DNA of 64,000 nt from CAYUET01 sp964443875 (GCA_964443875.1 CAYUET010000005.1:1-64000), one strand, 5' to 3'. Shown: positions 8,436-17,745, numbered from the stretch's first letter. Notes: generated by a model from the letters alone, not told the origin. Program-made: numbers and translations.

Positions 8436-9617
8436 TTATTCAAAATCCTTGAAAGAAGCACCGAGATATCTTTTATTTCTCCGGATATAGGTAGGGATTT
8501 CAAGATCTTCTTCAAAAGAATCTCCATAGGACAAATCGCATAGGGGGGGGGGTTCAGTTACGCGGTCTTTAATCGCCTTTGGAAGAATAACCTCTTCTTT
8601 TTTTAGGCTCATTTTACTGGAAATTTCCATGGGATGAGCATCCTCCATATATTCTTCAATTCCAGTGGCAATAATGGAAACCATGACCTTTTCACCAAAC
8701 GCTGGATCCACATTTGCCCCGAAAATAATATTGGCTTCTTCATGGACAATGGATTTGAGCTTCCGTATGCATTTGGTGACTTCGTGCAGGGTTAGATCCT
8801 TGCCGCCGACCACATTCACCAGAAGGCCTTTGGCCCCCATGAGTTTTTTGGACTCGATTAAAACATTCGATAAAGATGCGTCGACAGCGTTTAAAGCCCG
8901 GTGAACTCCCATGCCTTCGCCAAAGGTAATCACCGCCTGGCCGGGAATGCTCATGACCGCACGGACATCTGCAAAATCGAGGTTAATTAATCCAGGTTCG
9001 GTAATCAATCTTGCAATGGAAGTGACTGCCTCCAGAAGAAGCATATCCACCTTTTTAAAGGCTTCACAAAGCGAAGTGTCTTCGGTGATCATATCGTAAA
9101 GTTTATCATTCGGAATAATAATCAGAGAATTGGCGTGTGAACGTAATTCATCAAGCCCGGTCAGCGCATTTTTAGAACGCTGTTTTCCCTCAAATTCAAA
9201 AGGAGTGGTCACAAAGGCGATGACCATTTTTCCCTGCTGCCTGGCAATATTGGCGATTACAGGAGCGGCCCCTGTTCCGGTGCCTCCCCCCATTCCCGCA
9301 ATAAGAATGCAGATGTCCACATTGGAGACTGCTTCATGAATCAAATCCATGCTTTCTTCTGCCGCCTGACGCCCGATGAGAGGGTTTGCCCCCGCCCCAA
9401 GACCACCTGTCAGCTGTTCGCCGATCTGAATCTTCGTTTCTGCCAGATTCCTGGAAAGGCTCTGAACATCCGTATTCACAGCCACAAAGGTCACCTTCTG
9501 CATGCCCTGATGAATCATTGTATCCACCGCATTACATCCGCCGCCGCCGACACCGAATACCTTGATTCTGACCTTGTTTACTCCGCCTTTTCGGGTATCA
9601 AGCAAAATCATGCCCAT
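8436..9617 (-). CDS. ftsZ: Cell division GTPase FtsZ
   Basis: Tubulin-like GTPase that polymerises into the division ring. 393 residues. Nucleotide-binding loop FGVGGGGCNAVD at 21-32, tubulin signature GGGTGTGAAP at 110-119, and T7 region NLDFADV are all present. After a linker of about 40 residues comes the conserved C-terminal peptide EIPTYIRR (373-380), which binds FtsA and other tethers; here it is followed by 13 more residues (NKRYLGASFKDFE). The ATG has AGGAG about 9 nt upstream. A run of ten C on the coding strand (8543-8552) encodes three prolines in the linker. Last division gene of the cluster, 34 nt after ftsA. Confidence 0.97.
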   Translation of the reverse strand: MGMILLDTRKGGVNKVRIKVFGVGGGGCNAVDTMIHQGMQKVTFVAVNTDVQSLSRNLAETKIQIGEQLTGGLGAGANPLIGRQAAEESMDLIHEAVSNVDICILIAGMGGGTGTGAAPVIANIARQQGKMVIAFVTTPFEFEGKQRSKNALTGLDELRSHANSLIIIPNDKLYDMITEDTSLCEAFKKVDMLLLEAVTSIARLITEPGLINLDFADVRAVMSIPGQAVITFGEGMGVHRALNAVDASLSNVLIESKKLMGAKGLLVNVVGGKDLTLHEVTKCIRKLKSIVHEEANIIFGANVDPAFGEKVMVSIIATGIEEYMEDAHPMEISSKMSLKKEEVILPKAIKDRVTEPPPLCDLSYGDSFEEDLEIPTYIRRNKRYLGASFKDFE

Positions 9618-9651
9618 AAATACCTTCTCCTCATGTTATAAGATCTATAAA

Positions 9652-10893
9652 TTAAGATTGTTTTTTTAATTTTTTGAACCAGTCTGAAAAAGTTGAAAGA
9701 ATATTTTTTGACCCGGCTTTTGCCATTCCATTCTTTTCCTTCCGAAGTTCTTCGCCCCGGATCAAAAGACCTACGCTGGTCGCAAACGATGGGGATTCCA
9801 GAATATAATCCATTCCTCCCACCCCTCTTACTTTTCCGATTCTCACAGGAACGTTAAAAACCCTCTGAGCGAGTTTATCCAAATCCCTTAAAACGGATGC
9901 CCCGCCGCAAAGCACAACACCGGACCCTATCTTTTCTCCATACCCTGCATTTTCAATTTTCTGCTTGATGAACAGAAAAATCTCTTCAGCACGGGCTTCA
10001 ATAATGGAAGCCAGATCTCTGCATAGCATATTGCGGGAGGGTCTGCCCAGCACACCCGGAACAGCAAACTCTTCCGAGGAACTTAAAACCGAACGGACGG
10101 CCGAACCATAATGTTTTTTAATTTCTTCAGCCTTGTTGAATGGAAGCCTCAACCCCACAGCAACATCATTGCTTACCTGGTTTCCTCCACAGGGGAACAC
10201 ATCGCTGAATTTAAGCGATCCGTCCACGTAAACAGCGATATCCGCCGTCCCTCCCCCAAGATCAATCATCACAACACCCATTTCCTTTTCCTCTACGGTC
10301 AACACTGAACAGGCAGAAGCCATGGCCCCTAAAATCAGGTCCTCATATTCCAGATGGGCTCTTCCCAGACATTTTACAATATTTTGAACGGCCGCCACTT
10401 TGGCCGTGATAATATGAACTCCGACTTCAAGCTTGTGGCCGCTCATTCCGACCGGCCCCTTGATCCCGCTTTGTCCGTCAATGGAAAATTCCTGGGGTAC
10501 AACCTGCAGAACCATTCTCTCCAGGGGAATGGAAATCGCCTTTGCCGCTGAAATAGCTTTCTGCAGATCTTCCTCGACAATTTCATAATTTTCATTGGTT
10601 ATGGGGACAGAGCCGAGCGAATTAAAACTTTTAATGTGATTTCCCGCAATATTGACAAATACCGAATTGATTTCCACATCCGCCATTTCCTCAGCTGCTT
10701 CGACAGCGGAAGAAATCGCCTCAGCGGTACTTTCAATGTCTATGACACAGCCCTTTTTTATTCCCTTGGAGGGCGTGGTTCCCACGCCGATGATTTCAAG
10801 GGGTTTCCCTTCAGCCTTGAGGGCAACACAGGCGGTCACATTCGTAGATCCCATATCCAGTGCTGCTAAAATTTCTTCTTTATTTTTTGACAT
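9652..10893 (-). CDS. ftsA: Cell division protein FtsA
   Basis: Actin-like ATPase that tethers FtsZ to the membrane. 413 residues, typical length. ATPase phosphate-1 motif LAALDMGSTNVTACVA is near 9-24, the SHS2 (1C) domain spans roughly 85-165, phosphate-2 is VVMIDLGGGTADIAVY and the adenosine motif is GVVLCGGASVL. The C-terminus ends in an amphipathic helix (FSDWFKKLKKQ), the expected membrane-targeting sequence. It lies 2 nt after ftsQ and 34 nt before ftsZ. Confidence 0.97.
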   Translation of the reverse strand: MSKNKEEILAALDMGSTNVTACVALKAEGKPLEIIGVGTTPSKGIKKGCVIDIESTAEAISSAVEAAEEMADVEINSVFVNIAGNHIKSFNSLGSVPITNENYEIVEEDLQKAISAAKAISIPLERMVLQVVPQEFSIDGQSGIKGPVGMSGHKLEVGVHIITAKVAAVQNIVKCLGRAHLEYEDLILGAMASACSVLTVEEKEMGVVMIDLGGGTADIAVYVDGSLKFSDVFPCGGNQVSNDVAVGLRLPFNKAEEIKKHYGSAVRSVLSSSEEFAVPGVLGRPSRNMLCRDLASIIEARAEEIFLFIKQKIENAGYGEKIGSGVVLCGGASVLRDLDKLAQRVFNVPVRIGKVRGVGGMDYILESPSFATSVGLLIRGEELRKEKNGMAKAGSKNILSTFSDWFKKLKKQS

Positions 10894-10895
10894 CG

Positions 10896-11717
10896 TTATA
10901 ACCTGACTATGACATCGTTAAACTGAAGATCAATATAACTGGGGTTTGTCTCTTTTTTATGCAGATCATTCAAAACCTTTTCCAGTTTGATAAAAACATC
11001 AGACTTCCCCGAGTAGGGCAGGCGGATGCAGGGCCCTGCCAGAAGGTGGAAATCCGTCCATTCAGAACCGGCTTCGATTTTTATAATCTGAAACCTGTTT
11101 TTCCCGAAATACTTAAAAAAAAGTCGTGCCAGATTGACGATCTGTAAATATTTTTCCCTGTCTGCGGGATAAACATTTCCCTCGGTATTCAGCTTAATGC
11201 CGGAAAGTTCAGTCAGGTGACTGAAAAGTTCTGCCCCATTTTTCATCTTTACCGCCATCCCCCTGTGATCAAGGAGAAAGGAACCTCCGGACACTCTGAA
11301 AAAAGGAACCCGCTCATAAACAACAATGGATAAAAAACCCGGAACCGTACGGGTGACATCCACAGCTTCAATGTTTTGGATCTGTTCAATTTTCTCTTTA
11401 ATCGCCGACAGATCGCAGGTAAAAAAACCAGCATGACTGTCAAGGCGTATTTCTTTAAGAATGGTCTCATTGGTTACAAAAACATTATTTTTGATTTCAA
11501 TCTTCTGGAGCTTGAACTGCTCCAGGCTGAGTGTCATTGCACCAATATCCTGCACCCCGATGAAACCCGCATAAAACACGACGGTATAAAAGGAAAAAAA
11601 ACAGAATTTCAGTGAAAAATTCCACAGCCGGCTTATGAACTGCCTGAAGCCCATTTTCCCTTCCTGTCTGTCCAGCATCATCGGTTCCAAAGTATCCGCC
11701 CCTTTAAGGCGATACAT
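10896..11717 (-). CDS. ftsQ: Cell division protein FtsQ
   Basis: Bitopic divisome protein linking early and late division factors. About 273 residues from the chosen ATG, which has AGGG at good spacing; an upstream in-frame TTG at 11762 would add 15 basic residues. A single membrane segment (FCFFSFYTVVFYAGFIGV) is near 35-55. The POTRA domain begins at LQKIEIKNNVFVTNETI, and the FtsQ beta domain follows with VVYERVPFFRVS and LLDHRGMAV. Identification rests on topology, POTRA sequence and position directly before ftsA. Confidence 0.9.
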   Translation of the reverse strand: MYRLKGADTLEPMMLDRQEGKMGFRQFISRLWNFSLKFCFFSFYTVVFYAGFIGVQDIGAMTLSLEQFKLQKIEIKNNVFVTNETILKEIRLDSHAGFFTCDLSAIKEKIEQIQNIEAVDVTRTVPGFLSIVVYERVPFFRVSGGSFLLDHRGMAVKMKNGAELFSHLTELSGIKLNTEGNVYPADREKYLQIVNLARLFFKYFGKNRFQIIKIEAGSEWTDFHLLAGPCIRLPYSGKSDVFIKLEKVLNDLHKKETNPSYIDLQFNDVIVRL

Positions 11718-11834
11718 CACAGACCCTTTGCTTCTAAAACGATTTTTTTTTCTGTCTCTCAAAACCTTTCCGATCCCTTTAATTATTTGGCTTTTATCAT
11801 ATAAAAACGAAAATAAGAAAACAAGTAAGTTTTC

Positions 11835-12734
11835 TCACTTTTTATCAAAAATTCCCCAGATTTTCACTTCCGGAAACATTTCAATCCCCAATTTTGCCAA
11901 GGCCTCTTTCTGAACCAAACGGATCAGGTCAAAAACATCCTGGCTTAACGCTGTCCCCTGATTGATAATCCAGTTCGAATGTTTTTCCGAAATCATTGCC
12001 CCGCCCATCGTTTTTCCACGTAAACCCAGCTTATCAATGACTTCCCAGGCTTTCATATCTTTCGGATTTTTAAAAACAGATCCGCAGGAAAAGCCTTTGG
12101 GGTCTGACGTACGGCGATGCCTCCGGATGTCATCCATTTTTTTTAAAATGGCAGGAGTTTCACCCTTTTCTATTCTGAACAGCATTTCAAGCAGAATCAT
12201 ACCCTGCACTAATGGAAAAGAACGGTATCCGTAATTAAAATCCTTTTTTATAAAGGTAAGGGACTCCCCTTTCGGAGAGAGCGCTGTCACTTTTTCAAGC
12301 ATGGAGCATATCCCGGATTCTGATCCTCCGGCATTTCCATACACAGCCCCCCCCATTGTACCCGGGAATCCAGTTAAAAATTCAAATCCGCTTAAGCTCT
12401 GTGAGAGCAGATTTGCTGAAAAATCCCGCGTGGTCACCCCGGGCCCGCATTTTATTCCATCCTTCTGCATTTCAATAAAACGAAACGCCGGTTTATGAAG
12501 CCGGATAACCACCCCCTCTACCCCTTGATCCGAAACTAAAACATTCGTCCCCCCCCCCAGAAGATAAAAAGGAATTCCATGCTCAGCGAAAATTTCAACA
12601 CCCCGGATCAGCACTTCTTCAGAATCCGGCTCAAACATCCACTCTGCGCGTCCTCCCGTATGGTAACCGGTGAGCTTACTCATTAGCACATTCTTCTTAA
12701 GCCATGGAATCAGGGGCTTGAAATGCTCATTCAT
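11835..12734 (-). CDS. murB: UDP-N-acetylenolpyruvoylglucosamine reductase MurB
   Basis: FAD/NADPH-dependent second step of UDP-MurNAc synthesis in the cytoplasm. 299 residues, type II-like short form. FAD-binding LLGGGTNVLVSDQG, EFLTGFPGTMGGAVYGNAG, proton-donor serine segment FSCGSVFKNP and the final glutamate in FPEVKIWG are visible. The start overlaps the murC stop as ATGA. Ten consecutive G on the coding strand (12549-12558) encode GGG of the FAD motif. The 117 nt between murB and ftsQ, where ddl often sits, contains no gene. Confidence 0.96.
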   Translation of the reverse strand: MNEHFKPLIPWLKKNVLMSKLTGYHTGGRAEWMFEPDSEEVLIRGVEIFAEHGIPFYLLGGGTNVLVSDQGVEGVVIRLHKPAFRFIEMQKDGIKCGPGVTTRDFSANLLSQSLSGFEFLTGFPGTMGGAVYGNAGGSESGICSMLEKVTALSPKGESLTFIKKDFNYGYRSFPLVQGMILLEMLFRIEKGETPAILKKMDDIRRHRRTSDPKGFSCGSVFKNPKDMKAWEVIDKLGLRGKTMGGAMISEKHSNWIINQGTALSQDVFDLIRLVQKEALAKLGIEMFPEVKIWGIFDKK

Positions 12735-14077
12735 ATTCTTTCCCTCACTATTGAATCCAGTTTACCGGCAGTAAAAAGAATGACTTTTTCGCCCTGTCCG
12801 AATTCATTGAGGATATAATCATAAACATCCCGGGAGGGAACATACAGTGAGGGCACATCCCCCGTCTTAGAAATCAATTCCTGGACAAGAGTTTCTGTTT
12901 CGTCCGGTTCTCCGGCGGTATGAATATCCGTCACAATCAGTTTATCCACACCTTTGAAAACAAGGGAAAACTCATTCATCAGGGCTTTAAACCGCGAACA
13001 GCGATGCGCTTCAAAGACAGCAATGATTTTATGATTTTTTTCCGATTTAACCGCTTTAAGTACCGCCGCGATTTCAGTCGGGTGATGACCATAATCGGAA
13101 ATCAGTTCCGTCCCACCGCTTAAAATCTTTAAAAGTTCAAAACGTCTTTTTACCCCGGGATACTTCCGGAAGCCGTCACAAATCTGATCATTGGTCAGCC
13201 CCGAAAGATGAGCGGCAGCCGTAGCCATGAGCATATTATAGGCATTATGAAGTCCAAGCAGACGACTCTGGATCACCAAGTTCCCTTTAGGGGTTGAAAT
13301 CTCTATTTTTATTCCCTCGGCTGTCTGCTCGACATAAAGAAGACGGTAGTGATGCTGAACTTTTTGTCCGCAAATCACAATATTTTCACTGTGAGAAAAA
13401 TGCTGTTTCAGCTCGACAAGAACAGAGTCATCCCCGTTCATGATCCAGAAGGCTCCTTCTCTGGACTGCGATAAATACTGGGCAAACGCCTCCTTAAGAA
13501 GATTAAAGGTCGGATATTGATCCACATGTTCAAGTTCGAGATTTGAGATGACTGAAATCAACGGTTTGGCGGCGACAAAGGTTCTGTCGCTCTCATCCAT
13601 CTCCGCCACAAACCATTCCCCTTTTCCCCCGATATAATTTGTCTTGCTGGCAAGATCAATTCCGCCCCCGTAGAGCGTAGGATCCTTCCCGGCATTCTTT
13701 AAAAGGTGCGCAATTAAAAAGGTAATCGTTGTCTTCCCGTGGCTTCCCGTCACCGCAATAGAGGCCGTATTCGAAAGAATTTCCGCGAGAATATCCCCGC
13801 GTCTCCAGACAGGGATCCCAAGCCTGGAAGCTTCCCGAAGAATACTATGTTCTCTGGGCACGGCATTGGAACGTATGATCACTTCATAATCCGAAGCCGA
13901 AACATTTCCCTCAGAGAGGATCCGTATTCCTTCGGTTTTAAGGGTCTTTAAAACAGGCGAATCATTCGCGTCACAACCGGTTACAAAGGCTCCGTTATCA
14001 TTCGCATAACGGGCCAGAGCCGAAACACCGATACCTCCAACACCCATCATCAAAATTTTTTTATTTTTAAAAATCAT
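12731..14077 (-). CDS. murC: UDP-N-acetylmuramate--L-alanine ligase MurC
   Basis: Adds L-Ala to UDP-MurNAc. 448 residues. N-terminal Rossmann segment MMGVGGIGVSALA, ATP-binding AVTGSHGKTT near residues 110-120, central DESDRTF segment typical of MurC, and the C-terminal domain with ISDYGHHPTEIAAVL. It overlaps murG upstream and murB downstream as ATGA, implying translational coupling. Confidence 0.97.
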   Translation of the reverse strand: MIFKNKKILMMGVGGIGVSALARYANDNGAFVTGCDANDSPVLKTLKTEGIRILSEGNVSASDYEVIIRSNAVPREHSILREASRLGIPVWRRGDILAEILSNTASIAVTGSHGKTTITFLIAHLLKNAGKDPTLYGGGIDLASKTNYIGGKGEWFVAEMDESDRTFVAAKPLISVISNLELEHVDQYPTFNLLKEAFAQYLSQSREGAFWIMNGDDSVLVELKQHFSHSENIVICGQKVQHHYRLLYVEQTAEGIKIEISTPKGNLVIQSRLLGLHNAYNMLMATAAAHLSGLTNDQICDGFRKYPGVKRRFELLKILSGGTELISDYGHHPTEIAAVLKAVKSEKNHKIIAVFEAHRCSRFKALMNEFSLVFKGVDKLIVTDIHTAGEPDETETLVQELISKTGDVPSLYVPSRDVYDYILNEFGQGEKVILFTAGKLDSIVRERI

Positions 14078-15198
14078 AAAAATTTAACCCTCTGCTTTAA
14101 ATCTTCTGCAATACTTCCGGTGCTCTCCGGTTTTGAAAAAATTTTCTGTTTTTCTCTCAGTTTCGAAAGTTCGCAAGGGGAAAACAACAGGGTCATCAGA
14201 CGTTTTTGAAAAGCATTTTCAAGAAGTTCTGATTCTTCCGCCATCCAGCATCCCCCTTCATTTGCAGCAAGGGAGGCATTATACCACTGGTGATTTTCCG
14301 CAGCAAAGGGATAAGGAACAAAAAGAGCCGGAATGTTATAAAAGGACAATTCTGAAAGCGCGCCCCCTCCCGCCCTGGAAATGGCGAAATCCGTCAGAGA
14401 ATACAAGATCCGCATCTCCGAAGAAAATTCCCTGCAATAATTGGGAATAGAAAGCGAGCGGTAAAGCGCACAGGATTCCAAATAAAGTTCTTTTCCCGTC
14501 AGATGAATCACCTGGATAAGTGGGTTCAGCTTGTACAATTCCGGGATAAAATTCAGGGCAAATTCATTGATTCGCCTTGCTCCCTGTGATCCCCCCAGAA
14601 AAAGCAGAGTCAGCCTGCCGGAATCCAGCCCCAGATGCTTTGCCGCTTCTTCACGCATAAATACGCCTTTACGCATTTCTTCTGAGAGGGGGTTGCCAGT
14701 CACCAGGCATCTGAATTCCCTGTCGGAGCGAAGATTCTGACAGGGAAAACTTAAATAAACCCTGTCCGCCCAGGGAAGCAACGCGCGATTCGCCTTCCCC
14801 ATCAAAACATTCTGTTCCAGAAGGACAGTTTTAACCCCTTTCATTTTCAGGATGAAAAAGGGAATGATCCCTGCGGCATTTCCCGCAGAAACCATGAGGC
14901 AGACTTTTCGCATCAGAGCTAGAGCTAGACTCTTGTAAAAAATGATAAAAATTTTAAACAGTTCCCTGAAAAAACCCACACCCTTTATTTTCGAGGCCTG
15001 GATTTCAGGAAGGGTCAGATATTTCCCCTGAATCCGTGATAAAAACTGATTAGAAATCTTTTTTTCATTAACAAGATAAAGGACATCCGCTCCGTAAAAT
15101 TTTTCCAGATAATCCCCCAAAGCTATGCCAGGCTGCAAATGTCCTCCCGTTCCTCCGCAGGACAGGATGACAAGAGGCTTTCTTATACGTTCCATCAT
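14074..15198 (-). CDS. murG: Lipid II synthase MurG
   Basis: UDP-GlcNAc transferase making lipid II from lipid I at the inner membrane face. 374 residues, GT-B fold. N-terminal glycine-rich SCGGTGGHLQPGIALGDYL, second GGSQGARRIN and the donor-site AISRAGGGALSELSFYNIPALFVPYPFAAENHQ region (split over about 265-300) are diagnostic. Two adjacent ATG codons (15198, 15195) share the GGAG upstream; the second has the better spacing. It follows the GGDEF gene by 91 nt. Confidence 0.96.
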   Translation of the reverse strand: MMERIRKPLVILSCGGTGGHLQPGIALGDYLEKFYGADVLYLVNEKKISNQFLSRIQGKYLTLPEIQASKIKGVGFFRELFKIFIIFYKSLALALMRKVCLMVSAGNAAGIIPFFILKMKGVKTVLLEQNVLMGKANRALLPWADRVYLSFPCQNLRSDREFRCLVTGNPLSEEMRKGVFMREEAAKHLGLDSGRLTLLFLGGSQGARRINEFALNFIPELYKLNPLIQVIHLTGKELYLESCALYRSLSIPNYCREFSSEMRILYSLTDFAISRAGGGALSELSFYNIPALFVPYPFAAENHQWYNASLAANEGGCWMAEESELLENAFQKRLMTLLFSPCELSKLREKQKIFSKPESTGSIAEDLKQRVKFL

Positions 15199-15289
15199 GT
15201 TCTCCAGTGGATGTCCCGGCTTTACCGGTTCTGGCTTTGAATTTTTATCATCTCCAAGCTAACCGATAAACCATCCCCATCCTTAAATC

Positions 15290-16267
15290 TCAGCCTTTAC
15301 GCTGATCTGTGGTTAGTTCAATACTCGGCTGAAATCCTCTCCGGTCAACCAGATAATTGGAGCCGGGTCTTCCTTTTAAAAATTTTTTTATTTCCGCTCC
15401 TGCACAGGCCACTTCTCCGATATGCCTGAATTTTGAACCGGATTCATTGACCACCACGGCTATGGATATGCTGACCAACGGAAAAGCTGCAACTTTCCCG
15501 CGCCTGTCTTTGCCGATGATAAATCCCCGTTTCCGGGTTTCCTTATCATATTCAAAAGGTACGGCTGCATCAAATTTCCTGATAAACTGTTTGCAAAAAT
15601 TGTCAACAATATCTTCACGGCAGATGGTGATATAATCATCGCCCCCCACGTGTCCTATGAAGAATTCATCACCGTCATATTTTAATTCATCCCTTGTCTG
15701 AATGATAAGATTTGCCGTCAGTGAAATCACACGGTCTCCGGCCGTATAACCATACATATCATTAAATGATTTAAAATGATCGATATCGAAGTAGGAAACG
15801 GCAAAGGGCTTATTATGAGTCAGCATCCACTCCAGATGTTCCTGAATGGAGAGGTTTCCGGGAAGCCGGGTCAGTGGATTCGCGTTGAGTGCATTCTTGA
15901 TATCACGGATCGAACGATTGATCCGGGCAATCGCCTCTTCACTCTGAAAAGGCTTAACAATATAATCCGACACCCCGGATTCCGCTGCGGCAATTTTCTG
16001 CCTTATTTCGCCGTTGCGGGTCACCACAACAAAAGGGATATGACGGATCATCAGATGGCTTTTAAGCTTCCGGCATATCTCATTGACGGGTTTTCCGAGT
16101 TTCTGAAAATCCCCGATAATCAGCGCAGGATTTGACGCCAGCACCCGCGGCAGCATATCATCATAACGGTTCACATCAATAATCTCATAATCCAGATCGT
16201 GAAAGAGCCGCTTTAACTCATCCCCTTCACTTTCCGCAAGAATAATTTTTTCTTTATGTTTACCCAT
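15290..16267 (-). CDS. Response regulator with GGDEF (diguanylate cyclase) domain
   Basis: 325 residues. Receiver domain about 6-125 with candidate phospho-acceptor D53 (ALIIGDF) and the conserved lysine K105 (VKPF). The GGDEF domain spans about 150-310 with metal/substrate region FDIDHFKSFND (160-170), and the signature reads GGDDY (208-212) rather than GGDEF. The inhibitory RxxD site expected nine residues before the signature is missing (GDEF there), so product inhibition is unlikely. GGDDY may still be active or could be a degenerate binder. Position is the striking point: it sits between ftsW and murG, 15 nt after ftsW, in the same transcription unit, suggesting c-di-GMP input into division or wall synthesis. 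SD GGGGAAA precedes the ATG. Confidence 0.85.
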   Translation of the reverse strand: MGKHKEKIILAESEGDELKRLFHDLDYEIIDVNRYDDMLPRVLASNPALIIGDFQKLGKPVNEICRKLKSHLMIRHIPFVVVTRNGEIRQKIAAAESGVSDYIVKPFQSEEAIARINRSIRDIKNALNANPLTRLPGNLSIQEHLEWMLTHNKPFAVSYFDIDHFKSFNDMYGYTAGDRVISLTANLIIQTRDELKYDGDEFFIGHVGGDDYITICREDIVDNFCKQFIRKFDAAVPFEYDKETRKRGFIIGKDRRGKVAAFPLVSISIAVVVNESGSKFRHIGEVACAGAEIKKFLKGRPGSNYLVDRRGFQPSIELTTDQRKG

Positions 16268-16282
16268 GATTTCAATTTCCCC

Positions 16283-17461
16283 TTAAATCCATGCGGGCTT
16301 TGAATAACGTTCTTTTTGTGAGACAAGACGGTAAGGTTTTGGCCTTTCGATTTCCGCTTTTCTCAATTTCTCTTCCGCATCCCTTTCCCTCTGACGGGAA
16401 ACATTCATAATCAGCCCCACGGCAAATAAATTCAAAATCAGATTTGATCCTCCGAAACTGATAAAGGGAAGAGGAATCCCCTTTGTCGGCACGGAGCCTG
16501 TCACTACAGCAATATTAAAAATTGCCTGAAACGTAATGTGCGCCGTACATCCCAGGGCAACAAGGGAATCAAAAATATTTTTAGCCCGCATGGCAATGGT
16601 AAATCCGGTCACCGCGAGAATGGCGAATCCTGCAATAACACAGGTGCATCCCGCAAATCCCAGTTCTTCTGCAAGAATCGAAAAAATAAAATCGGTATGA
16701 GCTGCCGGCAAATAAAAAAGCTTTTGCGTGCTCTCTCCAAGTCCAACCCCTGTCATATTTCCTCTTCCTATGGCGAGAAAAGATTGCACAATCTGAAATC
16801 CCTTCCCCTGCGGATCGCTCCAGGGATCCAGAAAAGCAAGCACTCTTCTCACGCGGTAGGGGAAAAGAACAATGGAGTAATAAATAAACGGAACGGAAAC
16901 AAGGCTTAGCGTAATAAGATATTTCAGTCTGACCCCTGCAACATACATTAAAAGACATCCCACCGCCGCGATCATGAGAGAAGTCCCGAAATCCGGCTGG
17001 GTCAGAACCGGAGCAACGGAAATGCCGATCAGAACCAGGCAGAATAAAAAACCTTTCCTGAAATCACCGGCAATGTCGGGCCTGCCTCCGAGATAGGAAG
17101 CCATCATACAAACCAGGGCAATTTTCATAAATTCGGAAGGCTGCAGATTAAAGAAACCTATCCTCAACCATCTTTGCGCTCCGCCTATTTTTGCGCCCAA
17201 AGGGGTATGTGTTAAAATCACCAGAACGAGAAACAACAGATACACCCAAAAGGAATATTTCTGCAAAACACGCAAGTTGAGGGAATATCCCACAAAAAGG
17301 CCTGAAAACCCCAGAAAAAGCCACATCAGCTCCTTCTGAAGAAAAAAGAAACTGTTATTGTACTCGGTGGAGGCATAAACCCCTGTTGCACTGAATACCA
17401 TAATGACACCCAGAAAAGTCAGGGCGCAGGCCATGTAGAATAGAAGGTTTCTGTCCTTCAT
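16283..17461 (-). CDS. ftsW: Lipid II polymerase FtsW (SEDS family)
   Basis: Septal peptidoglycan glycosyltransferase working with FtsI. About 392 residues with ten predicted membrane segments. Family marks: AQRWLRIGFFNLQPSEFMKIAL, LTQPDFGTSLMI, GVGLGESTQKLFYLPAAHTD, FIFSILAEELGF and GIPLPFISFGGSNLI. The chosen ATG overlaps the stop of the LysM gene as ATGA; a GTG four codons upstream (17473) is the alternative, and AGGAG is poorly spaced for both. Confidence 0.95.
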   Translation of the reverse strand: MKDRNLLFYMACALTFLGVIMVFSATGVYASTEYNNSFFFLQKELMWLFLGFSGLFVGYSLNLRVLQKYSFWVYLLFLVLVILTHTPLGAKIGGAQRWLRIGFFNLQPSEFMKIALVCMMASYLGGRPDIAGDFRKGFLFCLVLIGISVAPVLTQPDFGTSLMIAAVGCLLMYVAGVRLKYLITLSLVSVPFIYYSIVLFPYRVRRVLAFLDPWSDPQGKGFQIVQSFLAIGRGNMTGVGLGESTQKLFYLPAAHTDFIFSILAEELGFAGCTCVIAGFAILAVTGFTIAMRAKNIFDSLVALGCTAHITFQAIFNIAVVTGSVPTKGIPLPFISFGGSNLILNLFAVGLIMNVSRQRERDAEEKLRKAEIERPKPYRLVSQKERYSKPAWI

Positions 17462-17745
17462 CAGATGATCCACTTCTCCTTATATCCGTCTACCGGTATG
17501 ACCAGTTTCTGTCCATAGGTAAGCTTCCCTTCCTCTGTCAGCTTATTTTTCGAGGCTATTTTTGTTACCGTTGTTCCGTAGAGTTTTGCCAATTTTTCAA
17601 GGGTATCTCCGGTCTGGACAGTATGCCTGACAAAATTCTCAATTCGACTTGTCCATGCGGTTTTAACACTTCCGGAATAATCCCGGACGTCAAAAAGACC
17701 TGCCAGAACCAACACCGACAACATTACTTTTACGATTCTTTTCAT
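17461..17745 (-). CDS. Small exported LysM-domain protein
   Basis: 94 residues: a signal peptide or membrane anchor (KVMLSVLVLAGLF), a short spacer and one LysM domain (VRHTVQTGDTLEKLAKLYGT through GQKLVIPV, about 39-85). LysM binds N-acetylglucosamine chains of peptidoglycan. It overlaps both murD upstream and ftsW downstream as ATGA, so translation is coupled and it should be made in step with the division machinery. A role in placing or sensing septal wall synthesis is an inference from position. No catalytic domain is attached. Confidence 0.8.
   Translation of the reverse strand: MKRIVKVMLSVLVLAGLFDVRDYSGSVKTAWTSRIENFVRHTVQTGDTLEKLAKLYGTTVTKIASKNKLTEEGKLTYGQKLVIPVDGYKEKWII

Noticed and set aside
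11718..11834. A ddl gene between murB and ftsQ
   Set aside because: Only 117 nt are available, with no coding potential.
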